NCBI RefSeq assembly: GCF_016862395.1
Contig: NZ_BOMW01000029.1
Span: forward strand, 62,001-126,000
Source of the DNA: Actinoplanes siamensis
GTDB lineage: Bacteria; Actinomycetota; Actinomycetes; Mycobacteriales; Micromonosporaceae
Direction of reading: 5' to 3'
Length of the DNA: 64,000 bases
The notes below the pieces were generated by a model. It searched no databases, was not told where the DNA came from, and saw only the letters and a program-made list of their open reading frames with translations. Position numbers and translations under genes: made by a program. Positions 37,697-51,563 of this stretch are shown piece by piece; position 1 is the first letter of the stretch; the number at the start of each line of letters is the position of its first letter.

Positions 37697-38554
37697 GTGA
37701 CATCCGATCAGGCGGAAGCGGGCAGTGGCGGTCCCGCACGGCCGCAGAACGTTCTCGAGGAGATCCTCGCCGGTGTGCGCGAGGACGTAGCGGCGCGTCA
37801 GGCGCAGACACCGCTGGAGCAGGTGCGTGCGCGGGCCGCGGCGGCGCCGCCGGCCGTCGACGCGTACGCGGCGCTGCGCAAGCCCGGCGTCGCGGTGATC
37901 GCCGAGGTGAAGCGGTCGTCGCCGTCCAAGGGCGCGCTGGCCGACATCCCGGACCCGGCCGAGCTCGCCGGGGAGTACGCGGCCGGCGGCGCCCGGTGCA
38001 TCAGCGTGCTCACCGAGGGCAGGTGGTTCGGCGGCTCGCTGGACGACCTCGACGCGGTCCGTGCCGCGGTCAAGGTCCCGGTGCTGCGCAAGGACTTCGT
38101 GATCTCCAGTTACCAGGTGCACGAGGCCCGCGCGCACGGCGCCGACCTGGTGCTGCTGATCGTCGCGGCGCTGGAGCAGAACGCGCTGGTGGGCCTCCTG
38201 GAGCGGATCGAGTCGCTGGGCATGACCGCCCTCGTCGAGGTGCACAACGAGGAGGAGGCGGACCGGGCGCTGGAGGCGAACGCCAAGGTCATCGGGGTGA
38301 ACGCCCGGGACCTGCGCACCCTCGAGGTGGACCGGTCGGTCTTCGAGCGGATCGCCCCCGGCCTGCCGAACAACGTCGTGAAGATCGCCGAGTCCGGGGT
38401 CCGCGGCCCGCACGACCTGATCCGCTATGCCTCGGCCGGCGCCGACGCGGTGCTGGTCGGCGAGGGCCTGGTCACCCAGAAGTCGCCGCGTGACGCGGTG
38501 GCCGAGCTGGTCAACGCCGGGAACCACCCGGCCACGCCGCGGCCGGTCCGATGA
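37697..38554 (+). CDS. trpC: Indole-3-glycerol phosphate synthase
   Basis: TIM-barrel enzyme that closes the indole ring. 285 residues: [23 protein letters not shown] at the start, [20 protein letters not shown] with catalytic Glu and Lys, [70 protein letters not shown] and [32 protein letters not shown] start after GAGGGGAG. Its stop overlaps trpB as ATGA. Confidence 0.96.
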   Translation: MTSDQAEAGSGGPARPQNVLEEILAGVREDVAARQAQTPLEQVRARAAAAPPAVDAYAALRKPGVAVIAEVKRSSPSKGALADIPDPAELAGEYAAGGARCISVLTEGRWFGGSLDDLDAVRAAVKVPVLRKDFVISSYQVHEARAHGADLVLLIVAALEQNALVGLLERIESLGMTALVEVHNEEEADRALEANAKVIGVNARDLRTLEVDRSVFERIAPGLPNNVVKIAESGVRGPHDLIRYASAGADAVLVGEGLVTQKSPRDAVAELVNAGNHPATPRPVR

Positions 38555-39792
38555 GCGTCGAGAGGCTGCCGGACCTGTCCGGGCACTTCGGCCGGTACGG
38601 CGGCCGGTTCGTCCCGGAGGCGCTGATCAAGGCGCTCGACGAGCTGGAGGCGGCGTACCGGTCGGCCAAGAGCGACCCGGAGTTCCAGGCCACCTTCCAG
38701 GACCTGCTGCTCAACTACGCGGGCACGCCCTCGCTGCTGTACCGGGCGAACCGGCTGTCCGCGGCGCTCGGCGCGGAGATCCTGCTCAAGCGGGAGGACC
38801 TCAACCACACCGGCGCCCACAAGGTGCGCAACGTGCTCGGCCAGGCGCTGCTCGCCAAGCGGATGGGCAAGCCCCGGGTGATCGCCGAGACCGGCGCCGG
38901 CCAGCACGGCGTGGCCAGCGCGACCGCGGCCGCCCTGCTCGACCTCGAGTGCGTGGTCTACATGGGCGAGACCGACACCGAGCGGCAGGCGCTCAACGTG
39001 GCCCGGATGCGGATGCTCGGAGCCACCGTCGTGCCGGTCACCAACGGCTCGCGCACCCTGAAGGACGCGCTCAACGAGGCGCTGCGGGACTGGGTCTCCA
39101 CCGTCGAGACCACGCACTACCTGCTCGGCACCGCGGCCGGCCCGCACCCGTTCCCGGAGATCGTCCGGGACTTCGTCGGCGGCATCGGCGTCGAGGCCCG
39201 GCAGCAGTGCCTGGACCAGCTCGGCCGGCTGCCGGACGCGGTCGCGGCCTGCGTCGGCGGCGGCTCCAACGCGATAGGCATCTTCCACGCGTTCGTCCCG
39301 GACGAGGGCGTCCGGCTGTTCGGCTTCGAGGCCGGCGGCGACGGCGTGGCGACCGGCCGGCACGCGGCGTCGATCACCGGCGGCTCGGTCGGGGTGCTCC
39401 ACGGCAACCGGACCTACCTGCTGCAGGACGAGGACGGCCAGACCATCGAGTCGCACTCGATCTCGGCGGGCCTGGACTATCCGGGGGTCGGGCCGGAGCA
39501 CGCCTGGCTGCACGACACCGGCCGGGCGGTCTACGAGCCGGTCACCGACGACGAGGCGATGGCCGCGTTCCAGCTGCTCTGCCGCACCGAGGGGATCATC
39601 CCGGCGATCGAGAGCTCGCACGCCCTGGCCGGCGCCGCGAAGATCGCCCCGCGGCTGCGCGAGGAGCTCGGCCGCACCCCGACCATCGTGGTGAACCTGT
39701 CCGGCCGCGGCGACAAGGACGTGCACACCGCCGGCGCCTACTTCGGCATCCTCGACAAGGTCGAGCCCGTCGTCCCGGGGGAGAACACGTGA
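38551..39792 (+). CDS. trpB: Tryptophan synthase beta subunit
   Basis: PLP enzyme joining indole to serine. 413 residues, TrpB1 type: [13 protein letters not shown] at the start, [21 protein letters not shown] with the PLP lysine at residue 91, [50 protein letters not shown] for the cofactor phosphate, and [11 protein letters not shown] at the end. Coupled to trpC and trpA by four-base overlaps. Confidence 0.98.
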   Translation: MSVERLPDLSGHFGRYGGRFVPEALIKALDELEAAYRSAKSDPEFQATFQDLLLNYAGTPSLLYRANRLSAALGAEILLKREDLNHTGAHKVRNVLGQALLAKRMGKPRVIAETGAGQHGVASATAAALLDLECVVYMGETDTERQALNVARMRMLGATVVPVTNGSRTLKDALNEALRDWVSTVETTHYLLGTAAGPHPFPEIVRDFVGGIGVEARQQCLDQLGRLPDAVAACVGGGSNAIGIFHAFVPDEGVRLFGFEAGGDGVATGRHAASITGGSVGVLHGNRTYLLQDEDGQTIESHSISAGLDYPGVGPEHAWLHDTGRAVYEPVTDDEAMAAFQLLCRTEGIIPAIESSHALAGAAKIAPRLREELGRTPTIVVNLSGRGDKDVHTAGAYFGILDKVEPVVPGENT

Positions 39793-40586
39793 GCATTGCG
39801 GACACCTTCGCGAAGGCCAGGGCGGAGAACCGGGCGGTGCTGGTCGGCTGCATGCCGGCCGGCTTCCCGACGGTCGACCAGAGCATCGAGCAGATGATCG
39901 CGATGCACGAGGCCGGCTGCGACGTGATCGAGGTCGAGCTGCCGTACTCCGATCCGGTGATGGACGGCCCGGTGATCCAGAAGGCCAGCGACATCGCGCT
40001 GGCCGCCGGGGTGCGCACCCGCGACACCCTGAAGATCATCGAGGCGGTCGCCTCGGCCGGCGCCACGGTGGTCCTGATGACCTACTGGAACCCGATCGAG
40101 AAGTACGGGGTGGACGCGTTCGCCCGCGACCTGGCCGCCGCCGGGGCCACCGGGATGATCACGCCCGACCTGATCCCGGACGAGGCGGGCGAGTGGATCG
40201 CGGCGTCGGACCGGCACCGGATCGACCGGACGTTCCTGGTCGCGCCGTCGTCGACGGACGAGCGGATCGCGATGACAGTGGCCAACTGCCGGGGCTTCGT
40301 CTACGCCACCGCGCTGATGGGCGTCACCGGCGCCCGCAAGACGGTCTCCTCCCAGGCGCCCGAGCTGGTCGCCCGGGTGCGGGCGGTCGACCCGGCTATG
40401 CCGGTCGGCGTCGGCCTCGGCGTCGGCACCGGCGCGCAGGCCGCCGAGGTGGCCGCGTTCGCCGACGGGGTGATCGTGGGCAGCGCGCTGATCCGCAGCG
40501 TGCTGGAGGCGCCGGACCGGGCCACCGGCCTGCGCCGGCTGCGCGACCTCAGCTCGGAGCTGGCGGAGGGAGTGCGCGACCGCTGA
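39789..40586 (+). CDS. trpA: Tryptophan synthase alpha subunit
   Basis: Splits indole-3-glycerol phosphate and passes indole to TrpB. 265 residues: [45 protein letters not shown] with the catalytic Glu and Asp, [33 protein letters not shown], and [22 protein letters not shown] start overlaps the trpB stop. The stop TGA shares its A with the next ATG. Confidence 0.97.
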   Translation: MSIADTFAKARAENRAVLVGCMPAGFPTVDQSIEQMIAMHEAGCDVIEVELPYSDPVMDGPVIQKASDIALAAGVRTRDTLKIIEAVASAGATVVLMTYWNPIEKYGVDAFARDLAAAGATGMITPDLIPDEAGEWIAASDRHRIDRTFLVAPSSTDERIAMTVANCRGFVYATALMGVTGARKTVSSQAPELVARVRAVDPAMPVGVGLGVGTGAQAAEVAAFADGVIVGSALIRSVLEAPDRATGLRRLRDLSSELAEGVRDR

Positions 40587-41239
40587 TGGGAAACATCAGC
40601 TGGCTGCTGCGCACCCTGCCGGCGATGGCCGGCGAGCTGCCGAGGTTCGACCTCGGCCGGACCCCTGCCGAGCCGCGCGAGCTGTTCCTGCGCTGGTTCG
40701 GCGAGGCGGTGGCGGCCGGGGTGCGCGAGCCGCACGTGATGAGCCTGAGCACGGTGGACCAGGACGGGCTGCCGGATGTCCGGGTGCTGCTGTTGCGCGA
40801 CCTGGACGAGCGGGGCTGGCACTTCGCCTCCGACCGGACCAGCGCCAAGGGGCGGCAGCTCGGCGCTCGACCGGCCGCGGCGCTCGGTTTCTACTGGCGC
40901 GAACAGGGCCGGCAGGTCCGCGTACGCGGAACTGTCATTGATCTTGGTCCGGAGGCCGCGGCCGAGGACTTCCTGGCGCGTTCGCCGCTCTCCCGGCTGG
41001 CGATGCTGAGCAGCGCGCAGAGCGACGTCGTGACCGACCCGCAGAACGAGGGGCCGGCGCGCGCCGAGGCCGAGCGGCTGATCGCCGCCGACCCGGACTT
41101 CGTGCCGGCCGCCCACGCCGTGTACGCGGTCGACCCGGTCGGCGTGGAGTTCTGGCAGGGTGACCCGGGCCGCCGGCACGTGCGCCTGCGTTACCGCCGA
41201 ACGGCGGATTCCTGGCTCAGGGAACAGCTCTGGCCCTGA
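40586..41239 (+). CDS. Pyridoxamine 5'-phosphate oxidase-family protein
   Basis: FMN-dependent enzyme of the PNPOx fold, likely to make PLP or a related oxidation. 217 residues: HVMSLSTVDQDGLPDVRVLLLRDLDERGWHFASDRTSAKGRQL, RQVRVRGTVIDLG, and VEFWQGDPGRRHVRLRYRR near the end, where classic PdxH has RLHDR. It directly follows trpA (one shared base), beside the PLP-dependent TrpB. A true PdxH role is likely but not proven; other PNPOx oxidases remain possible. Confidence 0.82.
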   Translation: MGNISWLLRTLPAMAGELPRFDLGRTPAEPRELFLRWFGEAVAAGVREPHVMSLSTVDQDGLPDVRVLLLRDLDERGWHFASDRTSAKGRQLGARPAAALGFYWREQGRQVRVRGTVIDLGPEAAAEDFLARSPLSRLAMLSSAQSDVVTDPQNEGPARAEAERLIAADPDFVPAAHAVYAVDPVGVEFWQGDPGRRHVRLRYRRTADSWLREQLWP

Positions 41240-41294
41240 GCCGGGGTCTCCCTGGGCATTGCCAACGGGCCTCGCGACGGTAGCGTGTGCACCC

Positions 41295-42386
41295 GTGAAC
41301 TACGCCCTCATCCCCAGTCCCACCACGTCGGTGTGGCACCTGGGCCCGTTCCCGCTCCGGGCCTACGCGCTCTGCATCATCGCCGGCATGGTCGTCGCCA
41401 CGCTCCTGATGGAGCAGCGGCTGCGGCACCGTGGCGTGGCGCCCTGGGCGTCGCTGGACATGGTGGTGTGGGCGGTGCCGTTCGGCATCATCGGCGCCCG
41501 GCTCTACCACCTGGCCACCTCGCCGCAGGACTACTTCGGCTCCGGCGGTGACCCGGTCCGGGCGCTTTACATCTGGGAGGGCGGTCTCGGCATCTGGGGG
41601 GCGGTGGCCGGCGGTGCGGTCGGCGCGTGGATCGCGTCGCGCCAGATGGGCCTGCCGCTGAGCGTCTTCGCCGACGCGCTGGCCCCGGCCCTGCCGATCG
41701 CGCAGGCCCTGGGCCGCTTCGGCAACTGGTTCAACAACGAGCTGTACGGCAGGGTCACCACGGTCCCGTGGGGTCTGCAGGTGCACGAGATGGACTCGGC
41801 GAACCCGGGCCACGCCACCATGATCGACGGCGAGCCGGTCACCCGCCCGGATCTCTACCACCCGACCTTCCTCTACGAGGCGCTCTGGGACGTCGGCGTC
41901 GGCGGGCTGGTCTGGCTGCTCGACCGGAAGTTCAAGTTCGGCCGCGGTCGGGCCTTCGCGCTGTACGTGATGGCGTACACGGCGGGCCGCTGCTGGATCG
42001 AGATGCTCCGCACCGACGAGGCGAACCACTTCTTCGGTATCCGGCTCAACGTGTTCACCTCGATCGTGGTGTTCCTGGGCGCGGCGATCTACTTCGTCGT
42101 GATGCGCGGCCCCCGGGCCTACGTGGTGCCGATCGACGCCCCGACCGAGGCGCCGGCCCCGGACGCGGCGGACGCCGAGTCCGGGGTCTCCGCGGTGGAC
42201 GTCTCCGCGCCGGCCGCCGCGAAGAAGGCCCCGGCGGGTTACCAGGTGGTCAGCGAGGAACGCTTCCGGGAGTACCAGCGGACCGGCGTGCTCGCTCCGG
42301 AGCCCGCCGGGCCCGCGAAGCCGGCGGAGTCCTCCGACTCCGCCCAGGACGAGCCGGTGACCGGCCCGATCACCGACGAGCGCTGA
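41295..42386 (+). CDS. lgt: Prolipoprotein diacylglyceryl transferase
   Basis: Membrane enzyme that adds diacylglycerol to the lipobox Cys, upstream of LspA. 363 residues with about seven helices: WHLGPFPLRAYALCIIAGM, IIGARLYHLATSPQDYF, YIWEGGLGIWGAVAGGAVGAW and the Lgt signature GRFGNWFNNELYGR near 137. The last 75 residues are hydrophilic, Ala/Pro-rich and probably disordered, as in many actinobacterial Lgts. GTG start; trpA-lgt is a usual actinobacterial neighbourhood. Confidence 0.96.
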   Translation: MNYALIPSPTTSVWHLGPFPLRAYALCIIAGMVVATLLMEQRLRHRGVAPWASLDMVVWAVPFGIIGARLYHLATSPQDYFGSGGDPVRALYIWEGGLGIWGAVAGGAVGAWIASRQMGLPLSVFADALAPALPIAQALGRFGNWFNNELYGRVTTVPWGLQVHEMDSANPGHATMIDGEPVTRPDLYHPTFLYEALWDVGVGGLVWLLDRKFKFGRGRAFALYVMAYTAGRCWIEMLRTDEANHFFGIRLNVFTSIVVFLGAAIYFVVMRGPRAYVVPIDAPTEAPAPDAADAESGVSAVDVSAPAAAKKAPAGYQVVSEERFREYQRTGVLAPEPAGPAKPAESSDSAQDEPVTGPITDER

Positions 42387-42392
42387 TCCGGA

Positions 42393-43583
42393 ATGCGTAC
42401 GGCCGTGGTGGTGGGCGCGGGGATGGCCGGTCTGGCCACGGCCGGCGCGCTGGCCCGCACCGGGTGGCGGGTGACGCTCCTGGAGCGCGCCGAGCGGATC
42501 GCCGCCCCGCCCACCGCCATGGTCCTCTGGCCCAACGGCCGCCGCGCGCTGGACGCCCTCGATCCGGACGGCGGGTGGTCGGCGATCGCGTCGCCGCTGC
42601 CGGACGGCGGGGTGCGCCGCCCGGACGGGCAGTGGCTGGTGCCGCCACGCCAGCGGGCCGGCGCGAGTGACCCGGCGCCGGCCGTGGTGCACCTGGAGGA
42701 CCTGTACGACGCGCTGGTGGCGGGTCTTGGCGAGACCGAGATCCGGACCGGCTTCGAGGTGACCACGGTGCGCGCCGGCCGCCGCGAGCGCCCCGCGGTC
42801 GGTGACGGCCGCGGCCTGATCGAGGCGGACCTGCTGGTCGCCGCGGACGGCATCGACAGCCGGATCCGGGCGGCGCTGGCGCCCGAGTCGGCCGCGGTCG
42901 GCTCCGGGTTCGCGGCCTGGCAGGCGGTGATCCCGGGCTACCGGGTGCCGAAGCTCTCGCAGGGGCAGGCGCTGGGCGGGGAGACGCTCGGCGCCGGGTA
43001 CCGCTTCGTGTCCATCCCGCTCGGGGCGCACGCCGCCGGGAAGGGCGGCATCTACTGGGTCGCCACCGCGGCCGGCGCGCCCCGGCCGGAGCCGGCGGCC
43101 ACCCAGCTGGCGCTGCTGCAACGCTGGTTCGCCGGGTGGCACGAGCCGGTCGGCGAGCTGTTGTCGCTGACCCGGCCCGAGGAACTCGTCCCGCAGGGCG
43201 TCCGGGAGCTGCGGCCGCTGCCCCGGACGTACGCGTTCCCGTCCGGACCTGGTGGCGTGCTGCTGATCGGCGACGCCGCGCACGCCATGCCGCACCATCT
43301 CGGGCAGGGCGCCTGCCTGGCGTTCGAGGACGCCGCGACGCTGCGCACGCTGCTCGCCGGCGTGGCGCCGGGGGAGGCCCTGACCCGGGCGATCGAGGGG
43401 TACACCCGGCTGCGGCAGCCGCGGACCGCGACAGTGGTCCGGCAGAGCCGGCGGATGTCCGCTGTGGTGCAGGCCCGGGGGCGCCTCGCGCTGCGGGCGC
43501 GGGACGCCGCTCTCAACCACATGCGCCCGCGCCTGCTGGGCCGCACCGTCGACACGGTCCCGGACTGGTCGCCACCCGAGTGA
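42393..43583 (+). CDS. FAD-dependent monooxygenase
   Basis: A 396-residue flavoprotein of the PHBH/UbiH class. N-terminal FAD site VVVGAGMAGLATAGALARTGWRVTLLER, middle DLLVAADGIDSRIRAAL, and LIGDAAHAMPHHLGQGACLAFEDAATL with the GD motif. Substrate unknown. ATG start only six bases after lgt. Its 3' end overlaps a putative minus-strand gene. Confidence 0.9.
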   Translation: MRTAVVVGAGMAGLATAGALARTGWRVTLLERAERIAAPPTAMVLWPNGRRALDALDPDGGWSAIASPLPDGGVRRPDGQWLVPPRQRAGASDPAPAVVHLEDLYDALVAGLGETEIRTGFEVTTVRAGRRERPAVGDGRGLIEADLLVAADGIDSRIRAALAPESAAVGSGFAAWQAVIPGYRVPKLSQGQALGGETLGAGYRFVSIPLGAHAAGKGGIYWVATAAGAPRPEPAATQLALLQRWFAGWHEPVGELLSLTRPEELVPQGVRELRPLPRTYAFPSGPGGVLLIGDAAHAMPHHLGQGACLAFEDAATLRTLLAGVAPGEALTRAIEGYTRLRQPRTATVVRQSRRMSAVVQARGRLALRARDAALNHMRPRLLGRTVDTVPDWSPPE

Positions 43584-43770
43584 CGCCCCGGCGCCGGCCC
43601 GCCCGGTAGCGGAACGAGCCGGCGATCTCGCCGAGGTCGCGGGCCATGGCGGCGAGGTGCGCGTCCCGGGAGTCGAGCCCCATGACCTGACGCGTCAGCA
43701 CCTGGAGCCGGCCGATCTGCTCCCCGGCCCGCTGCTGGGCCGACGAGCTGCGCTCTCCGAACACCGCCAT
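43513..43770 (-). CDS. Hypothetical small helical protein
   Basis: Begins MAVFGERSSSAQQRAGEQIG and continues RLQVLTRQVMGLDSRDAHLAAM, an amphipathic helical pattern, then a basic tail that is antisense to the end of the monooxygenase gene (71-base overlap). A start at 43848 would also be open. No family recognised. The flanking non-coding sequence up to 44081 shows no further gene. Support is codon and amino acid pattern only. Confidence 0.4.
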   Translation of the reverse strand: MAVFGERSSSAQQRAGEQIGRLQVLTRQVMGLDSRDAHLAAMARDLGEIAGSFRYRAGRRRGVTRVATSPGPCRRCGPAGAGACG

Positions 43771-44081
43771 GCCGGCCGGCATGAGGCACGGCACCCCGGA
43801 CGCCAGGGCCGGCCGGGTGCGGAGACGAATACGGCGTACCACGCCCACCCTGCCGATACTCCGCAGAGCAGAGGGCTGTCGTGTCCGGCCGTTCGTCGCC
43901 CCGCTGAACCGGGGGAGATTCGACGGCCCAGGACACGCCGCCAGGGAGCCGGGGAGGAGGTGGAGTTCACCCGCCCCGCCCCGGTGGCCTGCCGGTTGCC
44001 GTGCGGTAACGACCGAATTTGCTAACGGTGCTTACCGCGTACCACATCATGGGAAGTGTGAGCGAGTCGCGGGACCCTGCC

Positions 44082-44960
44082 TCAGAGGGGCGCCGCGGCG
44101 GGCTCCGCGACGCACGCCGTGCCGATCCGGCGGAAGCCGACCTTGGTGTAGAGGCGGGCCACGTCGTCGTCGCCGGCGGACAGGAAGATCAGGTGGGCGC
44201 CGCGGCGCAGCAGGTTGCGCGCCAGCGTGGCGGTGAGCTGTGACGCGTATCCGCGGCCTCGGGCCGACGGGAGCGTGGCCACCCCGGCGATCTCGGCCAC
44301 GTCGCCGACCCGCTGGCTCGTCCCGGTCGCCAGGACGCCCTCCTCCGGCGACTCCACCACGACGATCTCGTAGTCGCCGCCGGCCAGCATCCGCCCGGTC
44401 TCGCCGACCGCGGCGTCGCTGAGCGCGAGGCCCGCCGCGGCGTCCCGCTCGGACGGTCCGGCACCGTCGATGACCAGCGTCTTCTCAGCGATCTCCAGCG
44501 GCGAGCGATAGGCCGGCGCGGCGAACGCGAGCCGGGCCACGGCCCGCGACGCGTTCAGGTCGGCGGCGAAGCCGGGGGCGCCCGGGTCGACCGCCCGGAT
44601 CGTCGCCCCGGGCACCGGCAGGTCCGGCACCAGCGCCTGCGGATCGAGGCTGAGCAGCGGCGCGAGCAGCACCTCGAGGCCGGCCGAACGGGCCACCGCG
44701 AGCAGGTCGGGAGTGGTCTCGTGGACCCACTCGAACGCCTCCGGGAGGCCCAGCTCGCGCTGCCGGGCCCGGCAGTCGGTGAGGTCGGCCGCGGACGGTG
44801 TGGGCGCGCCCCGCCGCGGGCGGGCATAGTAGGGCCAGCCCTCGCCCTCGCGGACGAAGAGCACCAGGGAACCGATCTCCTCGGTCCGGGCCCATGGCCG
44901 GGGCAAAGCGTCGTAGAACTGTTCGAGCCGGTCGAAGTGGTCGGAATCCGCTCGTGCCAT
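44082..44960 (-). CDS. GNAT-family N-acetyltransferase
   Basis: 292 residues. The C-terminal part has the GNAT acetyl-CoA site VAEIAGVATLPSARGRGYASQLTATLARNLLRRGAHLIFLSAGDDDVARLYTKVGFRRIGT (short quotes: RGRGYAS and the LYTKVGF motif). The N-terminal 130 residues are a poorly known domain that may be a second, inactive GNAT fold. Substrate unknown. ATG start; divergent from gltB. Confidence 0.88.
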   Translation of the reverse strand: MARADSDHFDRLEQFYDALPRPWARTEEIGSLVLFVREGEGWPYYARPRRGAPTPSAADLTDCRARQRELGLPEAFEWVHETTPDLLAVARSAGLEVLLAPLLSLDPQALVPDLPVPGATIRAVDPGAPGFAADLNASRAVARLAFAAPAYRSPLEIAEKTLVIDGAGPSERDAAAGLALSDAAVGETGRMLAGGDYEIVVVESPEEGVLATGTSQRVGDVAEIAGVATLPSARGRGYASQLTATLARNLLRRGAHLIFLSAGDDDVARLYTKVGFRRIGTACVAEPAAAPL

Positions 44961-45066
44961 CGCGCGAGACTACCGGTCCGCGGTGCGGCTGTGCTATTCA
45001 GGTCGTCCACACAAAGCCGAGATCCAGGGGCTGGGTGTGATCAAACCGCACCTGGCGGAGATCAGT

Positions 45067-45091
45067 GTCTCTTAACGTAGACTCAAGAGAC
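45067..45091. promoter_or_regulatory. Inverted repeat upstream of gltB
   Basis: GTCTCTT (45067-45073) and AAGAGAC (45085-45091) face each other across 11 bases, in the 191-base gap between the divergent GNAT and gltB genes. It is 60 bases before the gltB start and could be an operator. It does not fit the GlnR box pattern. Confidence 0.45.
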
Positions 45092-45151
45092 TTTGCAGGG
45101 CCGACGTCGTCCCGACCTTGATCTGAAACACCAGAGACGACAGGAGGCCCG

Positions 45152-49697
<4,546 letters not shown>

Positions 49698-49705
<8 letters not shown>

Positions 49706-51167
49706 TCCGAACGGTTTCCTCCGCTACGAGCGGCAGCTGCCCAAGCGGCGGCCGGTCCCGGTGCGGATCATGGACTGGCGTGAGGTCTACCCGCCCGCGG
49801 GCGAGGAGCTGATCCGCGACCAGGCCACCCGCTGCATGGACTGCGGCATCCCGTTCTGTCACGACGGGTGCCCGCTGGGCAACCGCATCCCGGACTGGAA
49901 CGACCTGGTCCGTACCGGGAACTGGGAGTCGGCGATCGAGTCGCTGCACGCCACCAACAACTTCCCGGAGTTCACCGGGCGGCTCTGCCCGGCGCCCTGC
50001 GAGGCGGCGTGCGTGCTGGGCATCGCGGACGACCCGGTCACCATCAAGCAGGTCGAGGTGGAGATCGCCAACCACGCCTTCGAGCGCGGCCTGGTGCCGC
50101 AGCCGGCGCCGGCCCCGTCCGGCAAGTCGGTAGCGGTGGTCGGCTCCGGCCCGGCGGGCCTGGCCGCCGCCCAGCAGCTGGCGCGGGCCGGGCACGCGGT
50201 CACGGTCTACGAGCGTGACGACCGGATCGGCGGCCTGCTCCGGTACGGCATCCCGGACTTCAAGATCGAGAAGCACGTCATCGACGAGCGGCTCGCGCAG
50301 ATGGCCGCCGAGGGCGTCGTCTTCCAGACCGGGGTCGAGGTGGGCGTCGACATCACCGCCGACGATCTGCGGGAGCGGTACGACGCGGTCCTGCTGGCCG
50401 CGGGCGCGCTCGCCGGCCGGGACACCCCGCAGACCCCCGGCCGGGGGCTGAAGGGCGTGCACCTGGCGATGGAGCACCTGGTCCCGGCGAACCGGATCGT
50501 CGCCGGCCTGCAGGACAGCACGCCGATCGACGCCAGGGGCAAGCACGTGGTGATCATCGGCGGCGGCGACACCGGGGCGGACTGCCTCGGCGTCGCGCAC
50601 CGCCAGGGCGCCGCGTCGGTGACCCAGCTGGACCAGTACCCGCTGCCCCCGGAGGTCCGGGCCGGCATCCGGGACCCGTGGCCCACCTGGCCGATGATCC
50701 TGCGCAACTACGCCGCGCACGAGGAGGGCGGCGAGCGCGTCTTCGGCGTGGCCGTCCAGGAGTTCGTCGGCGACGGGGACGGCAACCTGGTCGCGATCCG
50801 GCTGGCCGACGTGTCGGTGCGGCGGGTCGGCGGCGTCCGGCAGGTCACCGTCACCCCGGGCTCGGAGCGCGAGCTGCGTGCCGACCTGGTGTTGCTGGCG
50901 ATCGGCTTCGAGGGCACCGAGGACCAGCCGCTGCTCTCGCAGTTCGGGCTGACCCGCAACCGGCGCAACGTGCTGGATGCGGACATCAACTGGCAGACGG
51001 ATGCCGAGGGCGTCTTCGTGGCCGGCGACATGCACAAGGGCGCGTCCCTGATCGTCTGGGCGATCGCCGAGGGAAGGTCCGCGGCGGCCGCGATCCACGA
51101 CTACCTCGGCGCCTCCGGGGAACTCCCCGCGCCGGTCCGCTCGGACCAGCAGCCACTCTCCGTGTAG
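49698..51167 (+). CDS. gltD: Glutamate synthase small subunit
   Basis: NADPH-binding flavoprotein that feeds electrons to GltB. 489 residues: two Cys clusters near the start ([22 protein letters not shown] and [14 protein letters not shown]) for 4Fe-4S, FAD site [28 protein letters not shown] and NADPH site [13 protein letters not shown]. The C-terminus has [23 protein letters not shown] start inside the gltB end. The operon finishes in a strong hairpin. Confidence 0.97.
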
Positions 51168-51216
51168 CCGGCCTCGCTCCGCCCGGCGGGCTTCTCGCCC
51201 CCGGTGAGCCCGTGAC

Positions 51217-51265
51217 GGGAGCGCCGGAAGACACTCGGCTCCGCCTGTTGTCTTCCGGCGCTCCC
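51217..51265 (+). terminator. Terminator after gltD
   Basis: GGGAGCGCCGGAAGAC (51217-51232) and GTCTTCCGGCGCTCCC (51250-51265) are perfect 16-bp complements with a 17-nt loop, 50 bases after the stop. Confidence 0.8.
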
Positions 51266-51358
51266 ACCGCCGTCCGGCGACATGCGTGGTGGTTGCGGCC
51301 AACCCGGCCCCCGGCCTCCCGCACAGGGCGCATGGCTGCTGTTTTTGCTGTTCAGTGT

Positions 51359-51382
51359 CCCTTGCCGGGGTGCCGGCAAGGG
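51359..51382 (+). other. Hairpin in the gltD-pyk gap
   Basis: CCCTTGCCGG-GGTG-CCGGCAAGGG, a 10-bp perfect stem with a 4-nt loop, 180 bases before pyk. In the 396-base gap this could be a second terminator or part of the pyk leader. Its surroundings (CTGTTTTTGCTGTTCAG) are AT-richer than the rest. No gene is seen in the gap. Confidence 0.5.
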
Positions 51383-51563
51383 GGTTGTGGCATGTGCTGA
51401 CGAGCCCACCGGGACGCCCGATAAGCTGGTCCGGCGGTCGCTGAAGCCCGCGGACGACGCAGCGAACCCGTGATTTCCCGGGTTGACCTCGCCGTCGACA
51501 CCCGCAGTTCATGCCGAGGACGGGGGTCGGCCGCCGAGCCGCCCCAGGAGAAGGATTAGCCTG

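Noticed and set aside
44961..45151. Glutamine riboswitch or 6C RNA before gltB
   Set aside because: No C-rich paired loops or conserved core sequence was seen; only one short inverted repeat is present.
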